This document shows, one piece after another, positions 1 through 10,017 of a stretch of DNA of 64,000 nucleotides. The position numbers were made by a program, and so were the translations under genes. Under the pieces are notes generated by a model, which saw only the letters and a program-made list of their open reading frames with translations, was not told the origin of the DNA and did not search any database. The stretch comes from Planctomycetota bacterium. Its GTDB lineage: Bacteria; Planctomycetota; Phycisphaerae; UBA1845; PWPN01. The DNA lies in NCBI GenBank assembly GCA_022711465.1, contig JAKLEZ010000018.1:1-64000 (forward strand), read 5' to 3'. How positions within the stretch are numbered: the stretch's first letter is position 1; the number at the start of each line of letters is the position of its first letter.

Positions 1-38
1 AGCCGGGAAGGAACATCACGCGCGGTGCCGGTGCTCAT
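1..38 (-). CDS. Possible start of a divergent gene, cut by the window edge
   Basis: Read on the minus strand, a GGAGG lies about 7 bases before an ATG at 36-38 (a second ATG abuts it at 39-41). The open frame continues off the window edge as MSTGTARDVPSR. Only about 12 codons are visible, so no family can be named. The ribosome binding site and the divergent layout against the kinase-like gene at 126 are the only support. Confidence 0.35.
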   Translation of the reverse strand, partial: MSTGTARDVPSR

Positions 39-125
39 CATCTGTCCTCCATGGAACCTTGTGGTGACAGATGACCATACCAGACGACTCAGCACGGTTC
101 ATGCAGGCTTACCGGAAGGACACGC

Positions 126-1025
126 ATGATCGCTTCGGGCGATGCCATCTCGGCGCGCGTGGCCCGCGATCGCGTTGACCTGCGGATGGGTGTGGTTGAC
201 GTGATGGTGAGGAGCGATCTGCCCGACGTGCTCGAGGATCTCGCGTCGATCTACTCGGATGCCGCGTGCCGGCGGCCCGCCGAGCCCCGTCGTCCCGTGG
301 TGAGGATCACGGTTGAGGCCCGCAGGCCCTCGCTCCTGGCCCGGCGGGAGTACGCGGTTTCCGGCGACGGCCACGAACTCTGGACCACGCGTAAGACCAA
401 CGAGGTACTGCCGTACGTCGAGTGGGGCGTCAACTGGCGCGTCATCGCGACCCGGCCGGAGTATCTGCAGATCCATGCCGCGGCGCTGGCTCGAAGCGGC
501 CACGGTCTCATCATGGCGGCCGAGTCCGGCTTCGGCAAGACGACGTTGGCGGCCGGCTTGCTGGCCCGTGGCTGGCAGTATCTCAGCGATGAATTTGCGC
601 TGATCGACCCGGACGATTTGCGTATCCACCCGTTTCCGAAAGCCCTGTGTGTCAAGAATGGTTCGTTTCCGGTGATGGAGCGGCTGGGGCTGCCGGTTTG
701 GCGGCGGCACTACGTCAAGGCATTAAAGGGTGAGGTCGGCTATGTGAATCCCCTCGCCGGTGGCAGAGCGGTGGCAGCCAGAGCCTGCCCGGCGCGATTG
801 ATCGTGTTTCCCCGGTATGCGGAGAACACTCGGCCGCGGCTCTATCCCATTTCGAGGGCTCAAGCCGCTTTCGAGCTTGCCCGCCATGCCCTGAACCGCA
901 ATGTCCACGGGGCTCGGGCGGCGTCGATCCTGTCGGACCTGGCTCGTGGTGCCCGGTGCTACGCTCTCGATTCGGGCCCCATCCGCGAAACCTGCGACGA
1001 ACTGGAACGTCTGATCGGCGCCTGA
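126..1025 (+). CDS. HPr kinase-related P-loop protein
   Basis: A 299-aa protein with a Walker A loop ESGFGKTT at residues 133-140, preceded by the IHAAAL strand and followed by YLSDEFALI (about 152-160), which sits where HPr kinases carry their second nucleotide-binding acidic residues. This layout matches the HprK-related kinase A group of stand-alone P-loop proteins, often encoded near PqqD or peptide-modification genes; none is seen here. It probably binds ATP in the cytoplasm, and its substrate is unknown. The first 110 residues do not resemble the HPr kinase N domain. The start is ATG at 126 with GGAAGG about 7 bases upstream. It converges on the lipoprotein gene with a 40-bp gap. Confidence 0.75.
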   Translation: MIASGDAISARVARDRVDLRMGVVDVMVRSDLPDVLEDLASIYSDAACRRPAEPRRPVVRITVEARRPSLLARREYAVSGDGHELWTTRKTNEVLPYVEWGVNWRVIATRPEYLQIHAAALARSGHGLIMAAESGFGKTTLAAGLLARGWQYLSDEFALIDPDDLRIHPFPKALCVKNGSFPVMERLGLPVWRRHYVKALKGEVGYVNPLAGGRAVAARACPARLIVFPRYAENTRPRLYPISRAQAAFELARHALNRNVHGARAASILSDLARGARCYALDSGPIRETCDELERLIGA

Positions 1026-1065
1026 TTCGTCTGCGGGTCTCTGCCGGAGGCTGGTCACCTTGTTC

Positions 1066-2475
1066 TCACTCCGGGGCTGTTCCCTTCCAGATCTGCAGTC
1101 CAGTGAATGGGTTCGCGGTTCCGACGTAGAGCCCGTCATCGGTTGCCAGCAGCGTGCGAAAGCCGTAGTTCTCGCCGTTGTTCAGGCCGTTGAGCGTGAC
1201 CGGATACCAGGTTATCCCGTCGTGGGTTTTGTACAGGTCGGCGCCGGACTGGAGGAGGAAGTCCAGGAGGTTGGGTGGACGAGAGGTCAGGCGCCCCGGC
1301 AGATTTGAAAGGGTGAGGGACGGGACCATGTGGGTGAGTGAACTGGCCATATCGTAAGTCCCGGCGTAGAGCCATCCATTGTAGACGGCCATGGACCAGA
1401 CGTATGTGTTCGGCCAGTGACCGAAGCCGGGCCCGTAGCCGGAGATGGAGTTTGTGCCCACGACGGTTTCCCAAGTATCATCGGGATTGATCCGTATGAT
1501 GTCGGCTCCCCTGAAATCCAGCATGTTGAGCATGTAGATCATTGCCCCCCAATAGAGCCGGTCCTGGAAGAGGCACGGAGTCACGGCCGACTCGTTGGAT
1601 GAAGACGGGCCGCCGTGGTCGACGACTAGGTTCGGTCCGGTGCTACCCTCGGGGCCCTCCAGCTTCCAGACCTGGTAGCCCTCGGCGGTGTTCATCGTTC
1701 CTGCATAGAGCCAGCCGTTGTAGGAGATCAGGCTCATGATGCCGATGTTGTTGGGGTCACCGAAGCCGTCTTCGATCACCGACCAGAACTGCTGGCCGTC
1801 GGTTGCCCAGATCTTGCCGATCCGGCCGGCGACCGGCGTATCGTTGGCCAAGGCCAGGTAGAGAAGGCCGTTGTGCTCAGCCATCATGCGGACCGAGCCC
1901 ATCTCGCCCGATTGCCAGGTCAGTTCCCAGTTCATCGGATCGCCGTTGCGTGATCGCCAGAGTGTGGCGTTCTTGCCGAAAGTAGCGGCGTAGAGGTAGT
2001 TCACCCCATTGCTGCGGGCTCGATAGACCTTCATGTGTCGAAACCCGATGGTCTCGAAGTGCGGGTCGTTCTCGATGTTCCGGTAATCGAGCACCCGTTC
2101 CCAGACCTTCTCGCCGAGATCCGGGCGATATCGTCGCATTTCCGGTGGCCGGGCACTGATCTCGCCCAGGGCCGCGCCTCCCACCATGGCACCCATACCC
2201 TGGGACATCAACGACACCATGGCATTTCCTGTGGCCACGTAGATGTAACCTGTGCTCTGTTCGTCACCTCTGAAAGACTCCATTCCCCATGCATAGTCGT
2301 TCTTGTCGAGGAGGTCGTCCAGCCAGTCGAAGCCTCCGTGGCTGACGAGTGTGAACTCGTCTGATTCCAGTCCGCCCGGGGGGGCAGGCGGATCGGACAT
2401 GCCGGCGGGGAGACATCCGCCAACCAGTAAAACCAGAACCATCGGAATCACGGAGATGACCGGCTGATGACACAC
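1066..2475 (-). CDS. Secreted lipoprotein, beta-propeller-like, function unknown
   Basis: A 469-aa product from a GTG start at 2475. I chose this start because GAGGAG lies 9 bases upstream and it gives a short lipoprotein signal, hydrophobic VISVIPMVLVLLVGG followed by Cys. A longer frame to 2685 would put 70 unlikely residues before the signal. The mature part repeats phrases such as NGWLYAGTMN, NGLLYLALAN, NGWLYAGTYD and DGLYVGTANP at intervals of roughly 50-100 residues, as in beta-propeller blades of extracellular sialidase- or kelch-like folds. No catalytic motif stands out. It is the last gene of the minus-strand block that starts with the EpsI-like gene, after a 316-bp gap, so it may be transcribed separately. 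Confidence 0.7.
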   Translation of the reverse strand: MCHQPVISVIPMVLVLLVGGCLPAGMSDPPAPPGGLESDEFTLVSHGGFDWLDDLLDKNDYAWGMESFRGDEQSTGYIYVATGNAMVSLMSQGMGAMVGGAALGEISARPPEMRRYRPDLGEKVWERVLDYRNIENDPHFETIGFRHMKVYRARSNGVNYLYAATFGKNATLWRSRNGDPMNWELTWQSGEMGSVRMMAEHNGLLYLALANDTPVAGRIGKIWATDGQQFWSVIEDGFGDPNNIGIMSLISYNGWLYAGTMNTAEGYQVWKLEGPEGSTGPNLVVDHGGPSSSNESAVTPCLFQDRLYWGAMIYMLNMLDFRGADIIRINPDDTWETVVGTNSISGYGPGFGHWPNTYVWSMAVYNGWLYAGTYDMASSLTHMVPSLTLSNLPGRLTSRPPNLLDFLLQSGADLYKTHDGITWYPVTLNGLNNGENYGFRTLLATDDGLYVGTANPFTGLQIWKGTAPE

Positions 2476-2791
2476 TTGATCGCACTCCTCGTGTTCAACA
2501 TGCTCGAACCTAAACCGAGATCCGACTCGGCCGACACCGCCGGCCGAGCCGGCACGCGAGTGGCATCCTAACGGCATCATCGGATGAGTCCAAGTCCGGG
2601 AGATCGGAGATTCTGCTGCTCCTGCATTCCACGCACGCGAAGATGGAGCGGCCGGGTCCCTGAGGCAGGACGCGTCAGCGGACATCGGTGGGGTGTTCGG
2701 CCTTCGGAGTGTCCTTGCCTGATCTTGATCTCTGCCGAGTGGATGGGGCGCCCTGATCGTCGCGCGGACACGTCCTGGGACATGGGAGAGG
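2476..2791. other. Non-coding gap between two minus-strand genes
   Basis: This stretch holds the GAGGAG ribosome binding site of the lipoprotein gene at its left end. I see no convincing promoter, hairpin with a T-tract or conserved ORF in the rest. ORFs on both strands here show no recognisable protein. Confidence 0.5.
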
Positions 2792-3691
2792 TTACGTCGC
2801 GGGGCGGAGCACGAGGCGAACAGGTGTTCCCTGAAGCGGACGGTCTGTCTTGGCGACCTCCAGTCCGCCGTCCTCGCTGCGGTAGGGATTGCCCATGTCG
2901 GCGGCCAGGTTGATCAGGGCGGTGGGATCGAACCAGAAGGCCGCAAGTGATTTCTCGACGTCGGCGATGAAGTACTCCTCGCCGGTGTTTTCGTCGCGGC
3001 GGAAGAACGAGCCGGTGAACGCCCAGCGCAGCCGCCCGGGCGGCTTGCCGGTACCTCGGTTAACGAGGAGCTTCTCCAGGGGCTGCCGCCGCCAGGATCC
3101 GTCGGCCTGTTTCAGTTCCACCTCGATGGCGAGGTAGGAGGGTGGATTGCCGCCCTTGCCGAGCGCGCCGTCGGGAGGTTCCGGGATGGTTGGGGCCCCC
3201 TCCGGCCGGCTGGCTGTCGCCTGGGGCGCGAAGTCGCCCTGGAACTCGGGTGCCAGGGTGCCGGCGGTATAGCCGGCGATCAGCAAGCCGGCGTGCAGAT
3301 GGCGAGGTTGGCAGTCCAGCTCGAACAGGCTTTCGTAGGTCTTGCCGCCTCGGCTTACCGCCAGGTACTCCAGAATGCCGGACTCGATGCAGATTCGCCC
3401 ATCCAGGAGGATTTCCCGGTTTCGGGCTTGGATGGTGATTCCCGGGAGCGTGGTATTGGGTTTCGACAGGTGATCTGGGGGCTTGGCCGGGGCTGAGCCG
3501 GTCGCGGACGGCGCCCGATCGCCGACAGCCCGCGGCGGTTGGCTGGGCCTGTCGCCCGGCGTGTCCGCGCGGTCGCACCGGCTCCCGGTCAGGGCGATGA
3601 CCAGGAGGGTGAAAGCGCCCGCGTACCGGACGCCGCGCGGGCCGCCGAAGAGCCGTGGGCGAGACGGACGCCGTGTTGCGCGCCGACGCAT
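2792..3691 (-). CDS. YdjY domain-containing exported protein
   Basis: A 299-aa protein beginning with an Arg-rich n-region, a hydrophobic stretch (AGAFTLLVIALTGSRC, about residues 24-39) and then a Pro/Ala-rich linker. The body carries the features of the YdjY domain common in Planctomycetes: ICIESGILEYLAVSRGGKTY, then LFELDCQPRHLHAGLLIAG, and near the end a passage on TALINLAADMGNPY. The segment GSRC at the end of the hydrophobic stretch could be a lipobox. AGGAGAGG lies 2-4 bases before the ATG. It follows the TPR gene by 36 bases and is probably cotranscribed with it and the EpsI-like gene. The biochemical role of YdjY domains is not established. Confidence 0.8.
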   Translation of the reverse strand: MRRRATRRPSRPRLFGGPRGVRYAGAFTLLVIALTGSRCDRADTPGDRPSQPPRAVGDRAPSATGSAPAKPPDHLSKPNTTLPGITIQARNREILLDGRICIESGILEYLAVSRGGKTYESLFELDCQPRHLHAGLLIAGYTAGTLAPEFQGDFAPQATASRPEGAPTIPEPPDGALGKGGNPPSYLAIEVELKQADGSWRRQPLEKLLVNRGTGKPPGRLRWAFTGSFFRRDENTGEEYFIADVEKSLAAFWFDPTALINLAADMGNPYRSEDGGLEVAKTDRPLQGTPVRLVLRPAT

Positions 3692-3727
3692 GGCCTCTCC
3701 TTGTCCGAGTGCAGGGGCTCGGCCGGT

Positions 3728-6700
3728 TCAGGAGGGCCCCTGGGTGCCCGGCTGGCCGAGATTCAGTTTCTCGAACTTGAGTCCCAGTTTCTCTCCGAGC
3801 ACCATGAGGTCGCCCAGGACATTGTCGACGTCGGCTTTCTTCCTGTCGATGAGCGCGTATGCTTCGGTGCAGCAGGCCTTGGCGTCCTTCAGGGTACTCT
3901 CCTTCTGCTCGCCCTCGGGCAGCTCCTGTGCCTTGCGATGCAGCCCTTCGGCGAGGTGGTAGAGAATCGCCGGCGTGCGGGCCTCGTCGTTCTTGACGAC
4001 CTGGCGGAGCAGATGGACCGCCTTGTCATGTTGGCCAAGCAGGACGTAGTTCCACGCCAGCGTGTCGACGACGTTTGGATCGGGCTGGATGCTCGCGGCC
4101 TCGGCCGAATACGGGAAAGCACTCTTGGGATCTTTCTGCTTGTCGATGAGCAGGTAGGCCAGGTTGTTCAGTCCGTACACGTGGTACTTGGCCAGGCCCG
4201 GGGCTGATTTGTAGCTTCGGGTCAGCTCGATGAGTTCCTCGTACTTCTCCTTGGCCTTATCGAGCGACTCTTTCCTGTAGTAGCTGGAGGCCAGAGACTG
4301 CAGCACTCCCAGCCGGTTCATCAGCAGTCTGGGATCCTCCTTGGGCAGGCTCTGGAGAATGTCCTCCAGGTCCTTGATGAAGCCGTCCATATCTCCGGCT
4401 CGCTGCTTGGCCGTGGATTGTACGTATCTGGCCGCGGCATGCTGCGGATTCGTGCTCAGTCGCTGGCTGAGCATCTCGGCCACGGTGTCGTCGCCCAGCC
4501 GGGCCCTGGCATCCAGGGCGATGAAGCCGAACAGTTCGACCGCGTCCCCGGTGGCGTCGAGGGCCTGGTTGTAGAGCTTGATCGCGGCCTCTCGCTCGCC
4601 CTTGTCCGCCAGGGCGCTGCCCGCGAGGGCGAGGAACTGGGGTCGATTCTTGATTCTGTCCGGCAGCATCTCGGCCACGATGCGGAAGACGCGGTCGTTT
4701 TGCCTGACCTTGACGCCCCCGCGGAGGACCTCTTCGACCACCGCGTCGTTGTAGTCGCTCAGCCGGATGGCGTCGGTGCCGTACTGCATGGCCGCTTCGC
4801 CGTTTCCGCGGGTCACGTACATGTCGGACAAATACAGGGGCCAGAGGTAATTGCGGGGATCCTTCTCCCGAAGCGAAAGGAGCAGTGTCTCCGCGGCGGG
4901 CCAGGCTTGTTTCTCGTTGTAGATTCTCATCAGCATGCGGACGGCCAGCTTATTGCCCGGATCGTCCGCCAGGATGCTGTTCAGTTCGGCGACGGCCAGC
5001 TCTGACTGCTCGATGTTCAGCAGGCAACGAGCCAGCCGCAGGCGGTGTATGTAGTCATATCCCTTGGGGTTGCTGGCCTTGACCTGGCGAAGCTCATCCG
5101 CGGCCTCGAGCCACTGGCCGCGCATGGAGAAGATCTCGGAGCGGGTCAGATGAGCTGCCGCTGCGTCTTTGGGGTTCTGGGCGATGTATTTCTTCAGCGT
5201 TGCGAGGGCCTGGTCGAGCTGGCCAATGTGGACCAAGAGGTTGCTCTCGGCGAGGAGTTCCCAGCTGTCGCCCACCTGGGTAGCCTGGTAGGCTTCGATC
5301 TCCTTCCGCACTTTGGCCTCGTTCAACTCCGGTGAAGCCAGCAGCAAGTCGATGAGGATTTGGCGTGCCGAGTGGCTACCCTCAGGCCATTTCTGGGTCT
5401 CCGCGAGCTCGACCGCTTTGCGTGCCCACTCCTCCGCTTTGGCCAGCCGAATCGCCACCGACTGGTCGTCTTGAGCCCCCTGTCGGGCGGTGGCCTGGTA
5501 GTGGAGACACAGCTGCAAGCAGGACCGCGGGGAGTTGGCGAGCGACGCGGCTTTCTCGTAGGCGTCGTCGACCTGTTGAAGAGTTGGGCTGTCGGGGAGG
5601 GGCGGGGACATCGCCGCCATTCCCGCGAGGTGGCTGGCGTAGACCATCTGAGCCGTGGCCTGGATCGGCGCCGGCTGCTTCTGGACCTGATCCCGGAGTT
5701 CCTCCAGGAGAGCCTTCACCCGAACTGAGTCCTCGGGCTTGCTTGTGCGGATGAACCTCGCGTACTCATCGAGGCGCTCAGCCCTCCATTCCCAGGGGTC
5801 AACGACCGAACCCGTGTCCTTCGGGTCGGTTTTCAGAATGTCCTGGTGGACGGCGTCTGCCTTAGCCGTCTCTCCCACCTTCTGGTAGAGCCTGGCGAGG
5901 GCCATCAGATTGAGAAGATCCTTGGGGTTTGATGCCCGCAGGCTTTCCCGCCGCACGATGCCGGCTTGAGGGTCTTGGGCGTCGGCGAGGCCTTGCAGTT
6001 GTTCGCGGACCCAGGGATTGTTGGGAATCAGCTGTTTGCAGAGCTCAAGGTACCGAGTTTTGTCCGCTTCCGCCTGGTCATCCTTCCGCAGACTCGCCAG
6101 GTGGGCCAGCCGGAGTGCCGCCTCCGAATTCCGGGCATCCAGCTCGAGGGCCTTCTCGAACTCCCGGGTGGCTTCGGCAATCTTGTTGAGTCTCAGCAGA
6201 GCCGACGCGTAGTCAATGCGGCCGGTGGGGAAACTCGGGAATTCCTTTAGCCCGCTCTCCAGCTCCTTGGCAGCCTTCTGGAGCAGCTCGGGCTTGTTCT
6301 CGGCGATGCCTTGCCTGAGGCACAGCCGCCCGCGGTAGAAACAGCCTTTGGAGGGATCCAGGCCGATCTCGACGGCCTTGCCCACCATTTCTTCGGCGAC
6401 TTTCCAGTCTTGGCGCGTCAGGGCGAGGTTGAAGAGCTCGTCGACCAGATTCTTGCTCGTTGGGGCCAGATCGAGAGCTTGCCGGAGACGGTTCCAGCCC
6501 TCGGTAGCCAGTCGATCCGCCTCCTCCGGTTGTGTGGCCCGGCGTGCGGCCACCATCTTGAGCTGATAGAGCTCCAACGTGGCTCGCAACCGATCCTCGT
6601 CGCTGGCACTGGCCTCGAGGTCCGCCTGGCTCATCTCCTCCCTCTTCTTGATCCTGTCACTGTCGGACAATCGCGGGTCGGCGAGCACGGCCCACCGGTC

Positions 6701-9160
6701 GAGCAGAGTGATGTACTGCTGGTACGCCTTCTTCTGGTCGACTTCCCCAGGTTGGGTGGTGGTGGCGAGGGCAGCGAGTTTCTCATTCGCCAGGGTCTTC
6801 TGCCTCTCAAGGAGCTGAGTCAACTTCTCGGCCTGCTGGCTTTGGGAGTAGATTCCAACCAGGTTCCGGACGGCCGTGTTATTGAACGGGCTCGCCTCCA
6901 GGACTTCCAGGAACAGCTTCTCGGCCTGGGCCTGCAGCTGGGCGTCGGGCGGCGTGCTGCTTTCGGCCCGCATGGCGAGGAGTAATGCCTTCTGGAGCTT
7001 GTCTGTGAGGGCGGCCTGGGGGGCATCGGTGGGTGTCCGGTACTTCGCCATCAGATCCTGGATCTCCTTCAGTCGATCCCAGTTTTTCTGGGATTGGTGG
7101 ATTCTGAAGAGGACCGGGAGGGCGAGAGGCACGTTCCCTTGCTGGTTGTCAGGGTCATACAGGAGCACCTGCTCCGCGATCGGCAGGGCCTCTGCGGCGG
7201 CCTTCTCATCGATCTGGCCGGCGGAGTTGGTGCCTTCGGCGAGAATCCGCTCCGCGAGAGTGGCGAGTACCCAGGTATGGCCCGGAGACAGTTTCTTGGC
7301 CTGTCGAAGCATGTTGATCGCGAGGCCAGGAGTATTGCTGACACGATATTCTTCCGCCAGCAGTATGGCTATCTTGAGGGCCAGTCTCCTCTCCTCCATA
7401 CTCTTCGGGGAGTCCATGTTGATCTTCTTTGAGGCTTCCTCCAGGGAGCGGACAGCGATCGCATGGTTACCCTGGATGATCGCGATCAGTGCCTTCATCA
7501 CCAGGACGGAAGGGGCATCCTCGCCCAGGTCGGCGGCTTGATCCTTGCAGAGCTCCTCGAGCGAAGGAACGATGATCACACGGCCGTCGGGGGTCTTAGC
7601 ATCTTGTCCGTCTGCGTCTTTCAGAGAAAAGCTGGTTAGAAGGTCCTTGTTGGTCTTGATGGGCTGCATTCCCGGATTGGCCGGCAGGTAGTAGAGAGAG
7701 TTAAAAAGATCGTCACGGAGGTCACTTATGGCTTGCCGGTTGCGGATCGCCTCCATGCCGACCCGCTTGATGCCCAGGACATAACGCTGGGCCAGAAGAC
7801 GCACGGCTTCCTCCAGGTCGCGGTCAGTTCGCAACAGGTCCGCGAGCTGGCGATAGGCGTCAAAGCCATACCTATCGCTCTTGATGGCCTCCTCATAGAA
7901 CTTGCGAGCGACCTGGTTGTTCGATTGCTGTTCCTTCTGACTGGCCTTCGTGTCTTCGGGCTGGCTGGGGAACATGCTCCGGTAGTACTTGGCCAGGGCG
8001 ATGAGGCTATCGATCCTCGCGGGATCGTCGGGCTCCAGTTGTTCGGCAATCTTCCTGGCAGTCTCAAGACATTCGAGTGCCTTGTCGTTCGTCTCCTTGA
8101 TGGCGGTCAAGATTCCCGTCAGTTCCTCCGGCGAGGCCCGCTTCTGGCGCAGTGAGGCCCATTGCCGACTCTGGAGCTCCGCCTTGGTGGCGCAGTAGAT
8201 GCCTCGTTTCCTCCAGGCCTCGACGGAAGCGGCGATGGCTTTCTGCTCTGCCTCGTCTTTTTCGGGGGCTGGGCTTGTGGCTGGCGAGGTCGATGGTGTT
8301 GCGGGCACGGGGTGACCGCTGGTCAGGTCCTCAAACATCTGGTCGGCCTCTTTGGCGAGGTCGGATCCGGGCCGGGGCTTCCAGAAATCCTTGGGGACTT
8401 GGGCGGCCCAGGATTCGGTCGACTGGGCTAGTGCTGCAAGGCTCTTCTCCATGCTCTCGTCGTATTGTTTCATGTTTTCGTCGGACAGGCTTTGCTGCAG
8501 CAGATGCCGGGCGAGGCTGTCCACGTAGTCCGCATTGGGCTTCTCCTGCTCGGCGTCCGCCTTGGGCTTGTCCGGCTTGACGGCTTGACGGAGGAAGTAC
8601 TCACCAGCGGCGAGATTCTCTCGTCGGGCTTCGACTTGGGCCAGCAGAGCGAGTCCGAGTGCATGACGCGCCTTGGTGCTCTCGGGTTGGACCTTCAGGA
8701 GGTTCGAGGCGAAGTCCTCGATATCTTTCGACCCGAAGAAGTGGAATTCGGGGTATTCAAACACAAGATCGAGTTTTCTCTCGTAGGCCGGTCCGTAGTT
8801 CGGATCCGCCAGAATAACCCGGTTCCACATTTCGACCGCCGTTTTCGGGTCGCCGGCCTTGAGGGCCATGTCGCCTGCCTGCAGCCGGTAGTTCTTGCTG
8901 TCCTCCTCGTATGTCCCGCCAGCGCCGGCGGAATCCGCCAGGGCCTTCGCTCGGTTGGCCGCCGTGTTGTACTGCCTGGCGGCCTCCTTGTACCCCTCCA
9001 GGGTACCGAGCTTCGCTGCCCTCTCGGCGTTGGCGACTGCCGGCCCGGGATCCTGCTTGGGCAAGAATCGCGTTACCACCAGGAACGCGGCCAGGATCGT
9101 CAGGAACATGCCGACGACGGTCATCCCTACAACGAGCTTCTTATTGAGTCGTTTTGCCAT
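3728..9160 (-). CDS. Giant membrane-anchored TPR-repeat protein
   Basis: A 1810-aa product starting at ATG 9160, chosen because it gives MAKRLNKK followed by one transmembrane helix (about residues 9-30) and has GAAGGA upstream. The frame runs open to 9253, but those 31 codons overlap the EpsI-like gene and look unlike protein. After the helix it is almost entirely alpha-helical tetratricopeptide-like repeats, for example AEATREFEKALELDARNSEA, ALFTL-type pairs and AIKLYNQALDATGDAVELFG, with Gln/Glu/Lys-rich linkers. It likely sits in the inner membrane with a large extracytoplasmic scaffold. Proteins of this kind accompany exosortase and exopolysaccharide genes (PrsT-type), consistent with the EpsI-like gene 32 bases upstream. 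The exact function is unknown. Confidence 0.85.
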   Translation of the reverse strand: MAKRLNKKLVVGMTVVGMFLTILAAFLVVTRFLPKQDPGPAVANAERAAKLGTLEGYKEAARQYNTAANRAKALADSAGAGGTYEEDSKNYRLQAGDMALKAGDPKTAVEMWNRVILADPNYGPAYERKLDLVFEYPEFHFFGSKDIEDFASNLLKVQPESTKARHALGLALLAQVEARRENLAAGEYFLRQAVKPDKPKADAEQEKPNADYVDSLARHLLQQSLSDENMKQYDESMEKSLAALAQSTESWAAQVPKDFWKPRPGSDLAKEADQMFEDLTSGHPVPATPSTSPATSPAPEKDEAEQKAIAASVEAWRKRGIYCATKAELQSRQWASLRQKRASPEELTGILTAIKETNDKALECLETARKIAEQLEPDDPARIDSLIALAKYYRSMFPSQPEDTKASQKEQQSNNQVARKFYEEAIKSDRYGFDAYRQLADLLRTDRDLEEAVRLLAQRYVLGIKRVGMEAIRNRQAISDLRDDLFNSLYYLPANPGMQPIKTNKDLLTSFSLKDADGQDAKTPDGRVIIVPSLEELCKDQAADLGEDAPSVLVMKALIAIIQGNHAIAVRSLEEASKKINMDSPKSMEERRLALKIAILLAEEYRVSNTPGLAINMLRQAKKLSPGHTWVLATLAERILAEGTNSAGQIDEKAAAEALPIAEQVLLYDPDNQQGNVPLALPVLFRIHQSQKNWDRLKEIQDLMAKYRTPTDAPQAALTDKLQKALLLAMRAESSTPPDAQLQAQAEKLFLEVLEASPFNNTAVRNLVGIYSQSQQAEKLTQLLERQKTLANEKLAALATTTQPGEVDQKKAYQQYITLLDRWAVLADPRLSDSDRIKKREEMSQADLEASASDEDRLRATLELYQLKMVAARRATQPEEADRLATEGWNRLRQALDLAPTSKNLVDELFNLALTRQDWKVAEEMVGKAVEIGLDPSKGCFYRGRLCLRQGIAENKPELLQKAAKELESGLKEFPSFPTGRIDYASALLRLNKIAEATREFEKALELDARNSEAALRLAHLASLRKDDQAEADKTRYLELCKQLIPNNPWVREQLQGLADAQDPQAGIVRRESLRASNPKDLLNLMALARLYQKVGETAKADAVHQDILKTDPKDTGSVVDPWEWRAERLDEYARFIRTSKPEDSVRVKALLEELRDQVQKQPAPIQATAQMVYASHLAGMAAMSPPLPDSPTLQQVDDAYEKAASLANSPRSCLQLCLHYQATARQGAQDDQSVAIRLAKAEEWARKAVELAETQKWPEGSHSARQILIDLLLASPELNEAKVRKEIEAYQATQVGDSWELLAESNLLVHIGQLDQALATLKKYIAQNPKDAAAAHLTRSEIFSMRGQWLEAADELRQVKASNPKGYDYIHRLRLARCLLNIEQSELAVAELNSILADDPGNKLAVRMLMRIYNEKQAWPAAETLLLSLREKDPRNYLWPLYLSDMYVTRGNGEAAMQYGTDAIRLSDYNDAVVEEVLRGGVKVRQNDRVFRIVAEMLPDRIKNRPQFLALAGSALADKGEREAAIKLYNQALDATGDAVELFGFIALDARARLGDDTVAEMLSQRLSTNPQHAAARYVQSTAKQRAGDMDGFIKDLEDILQSLPKEDPRLLMNRLGVLQSLASSYYRKESLDKAKEKYEELIELTRSYKSAPGLAKYHVYGLNNLAYLLIDKQKDPKSAFPYSAEAASIQPDPNVVDTLAWNYVLLGQHDKAVHLLRQVVKNDEARTPAILYHLAEGLHRKAQELPEGEQKESTLKDAKACCTEAYALIDRKKADVDNVLGDLMVLGEKLGLKFEKLNLGQPGTQGPS

Positions 9161-9192
9161 GGTTGAATCTCGGTTCCTTCTCTGTGTGCCTG

Positions 9193-10017
9193 TCAGTTGT
9201 TCGCCGGCGTCTTCGCCGACGCAGCTTGTTGGGCCTGCTTGACTTGCTGCCAATCTGGCCAGTGCTCATCCAGCAGCAGCGGGACCACCTGCTGGATGAA
9301 TCGCCTGCCGGACTCGATGGCCGCCTCCCGAGTGGGCAGGGCATCGTTGACTCCGAAGGTCAACTCCAGCTTGCTGAAGTACGCGTATTTCTCGGCGGGG
9401 TCCGCGACGACGGTTCGCACCGCGTTCCGGTCGGCGCAGAATTGCCCGTTCGCATGGAAGGTGTAGATCACCGTGCGTTTCTCGCGCAGATCGGAACGGG
9501 CATCCATGGTCAGGATCTTGAACGGGACCTTGGTCATTTTTCCTTGGTGAGTGACGGGGATCTCCAGGATATCCTCGCGCTGAATCTCGTAGCCGCCCCC
9601 GCTGTAGCACTCCTCGGGCACGTGGGGCACCTGGTCGGGTTGTCCGGTGTAGTAGGTGACGAACAGACTGATGAAGTCCTCCGGGCCCTTGGAGGCTGTT
9701 GGGGAGACATCCTGAAACACCCACTGAATGTACTCTTTCGTTCCCAGCTTCTCGAGAACCTCCGGCTTGATCATGTAGTTGTGGTGGAACTTGTAGCCAA
9801 AGAGCTTGGTCTGATCGAGGCCGTCCAGCGGCTTGCGCAAGGGAACCGGCAGCTTGCGGGTCTGCCAGGCGAAGGCGTACGCCATGAGCTGGAAGGTGGC
9901 CGCGAAGGTCAGCAGCAACCCCAGGCAGGCAACGAACCACCCATTCCTGAAGGCGCTCGTCAGGGATCGGTTTGGGGGATGGACTGGCTTGGCCGCGCTA
10001 CCGGCCGGTGTCGTCAT
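9193..10017 (-). CDS. Exosortase-associated EpsI-like protein
   Basis: A 274-aa protein starting at ATG 10017, with GGAAGGA 7 bases upstream; the longer frame to 10077 lacks such a site. It has one transmembrane helix at about residues 27-48 (ACLGLLLTFAATFQLMAYAF). The soluble part contains FVTYYTGQPDQVPHVPEECY, the signature of DUF3485/EpsI proteins that accompany exosortases, and later KYAYFSKLELTF. EpsI-type proteins are linked to exosortase-mediated processing and exopolysaccharide export. No exosortase gene lies in the window. It heads an apparent operon with the TPR protein and the YdjY protein. Confidence 0.8.
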   Translation of the reverse strand: MTTPAGSAAKPVHPPNRSLTSAFRNGWFVACLGLLLTFAATFQLMAYAFAWQTRKLPVPLRKPLDGLDQTKLFGYKFHHNYMIKPEVLEKLGTKEYIQWVFQDVSPTASKGPEDFISLFVTYYTGQPDQVPHVPEECYSGGGYEIQREDILEIPVTHQGKMTKVPFKILTMDARSDLREKRTVIYTFHANGQFCADRNAVRTVVADPAEKYAYFSKLELTFGVNDALPTREAAIESGRRFIQQVVPLLLDEHWPDWQQVKQAQQAASAKTPANN

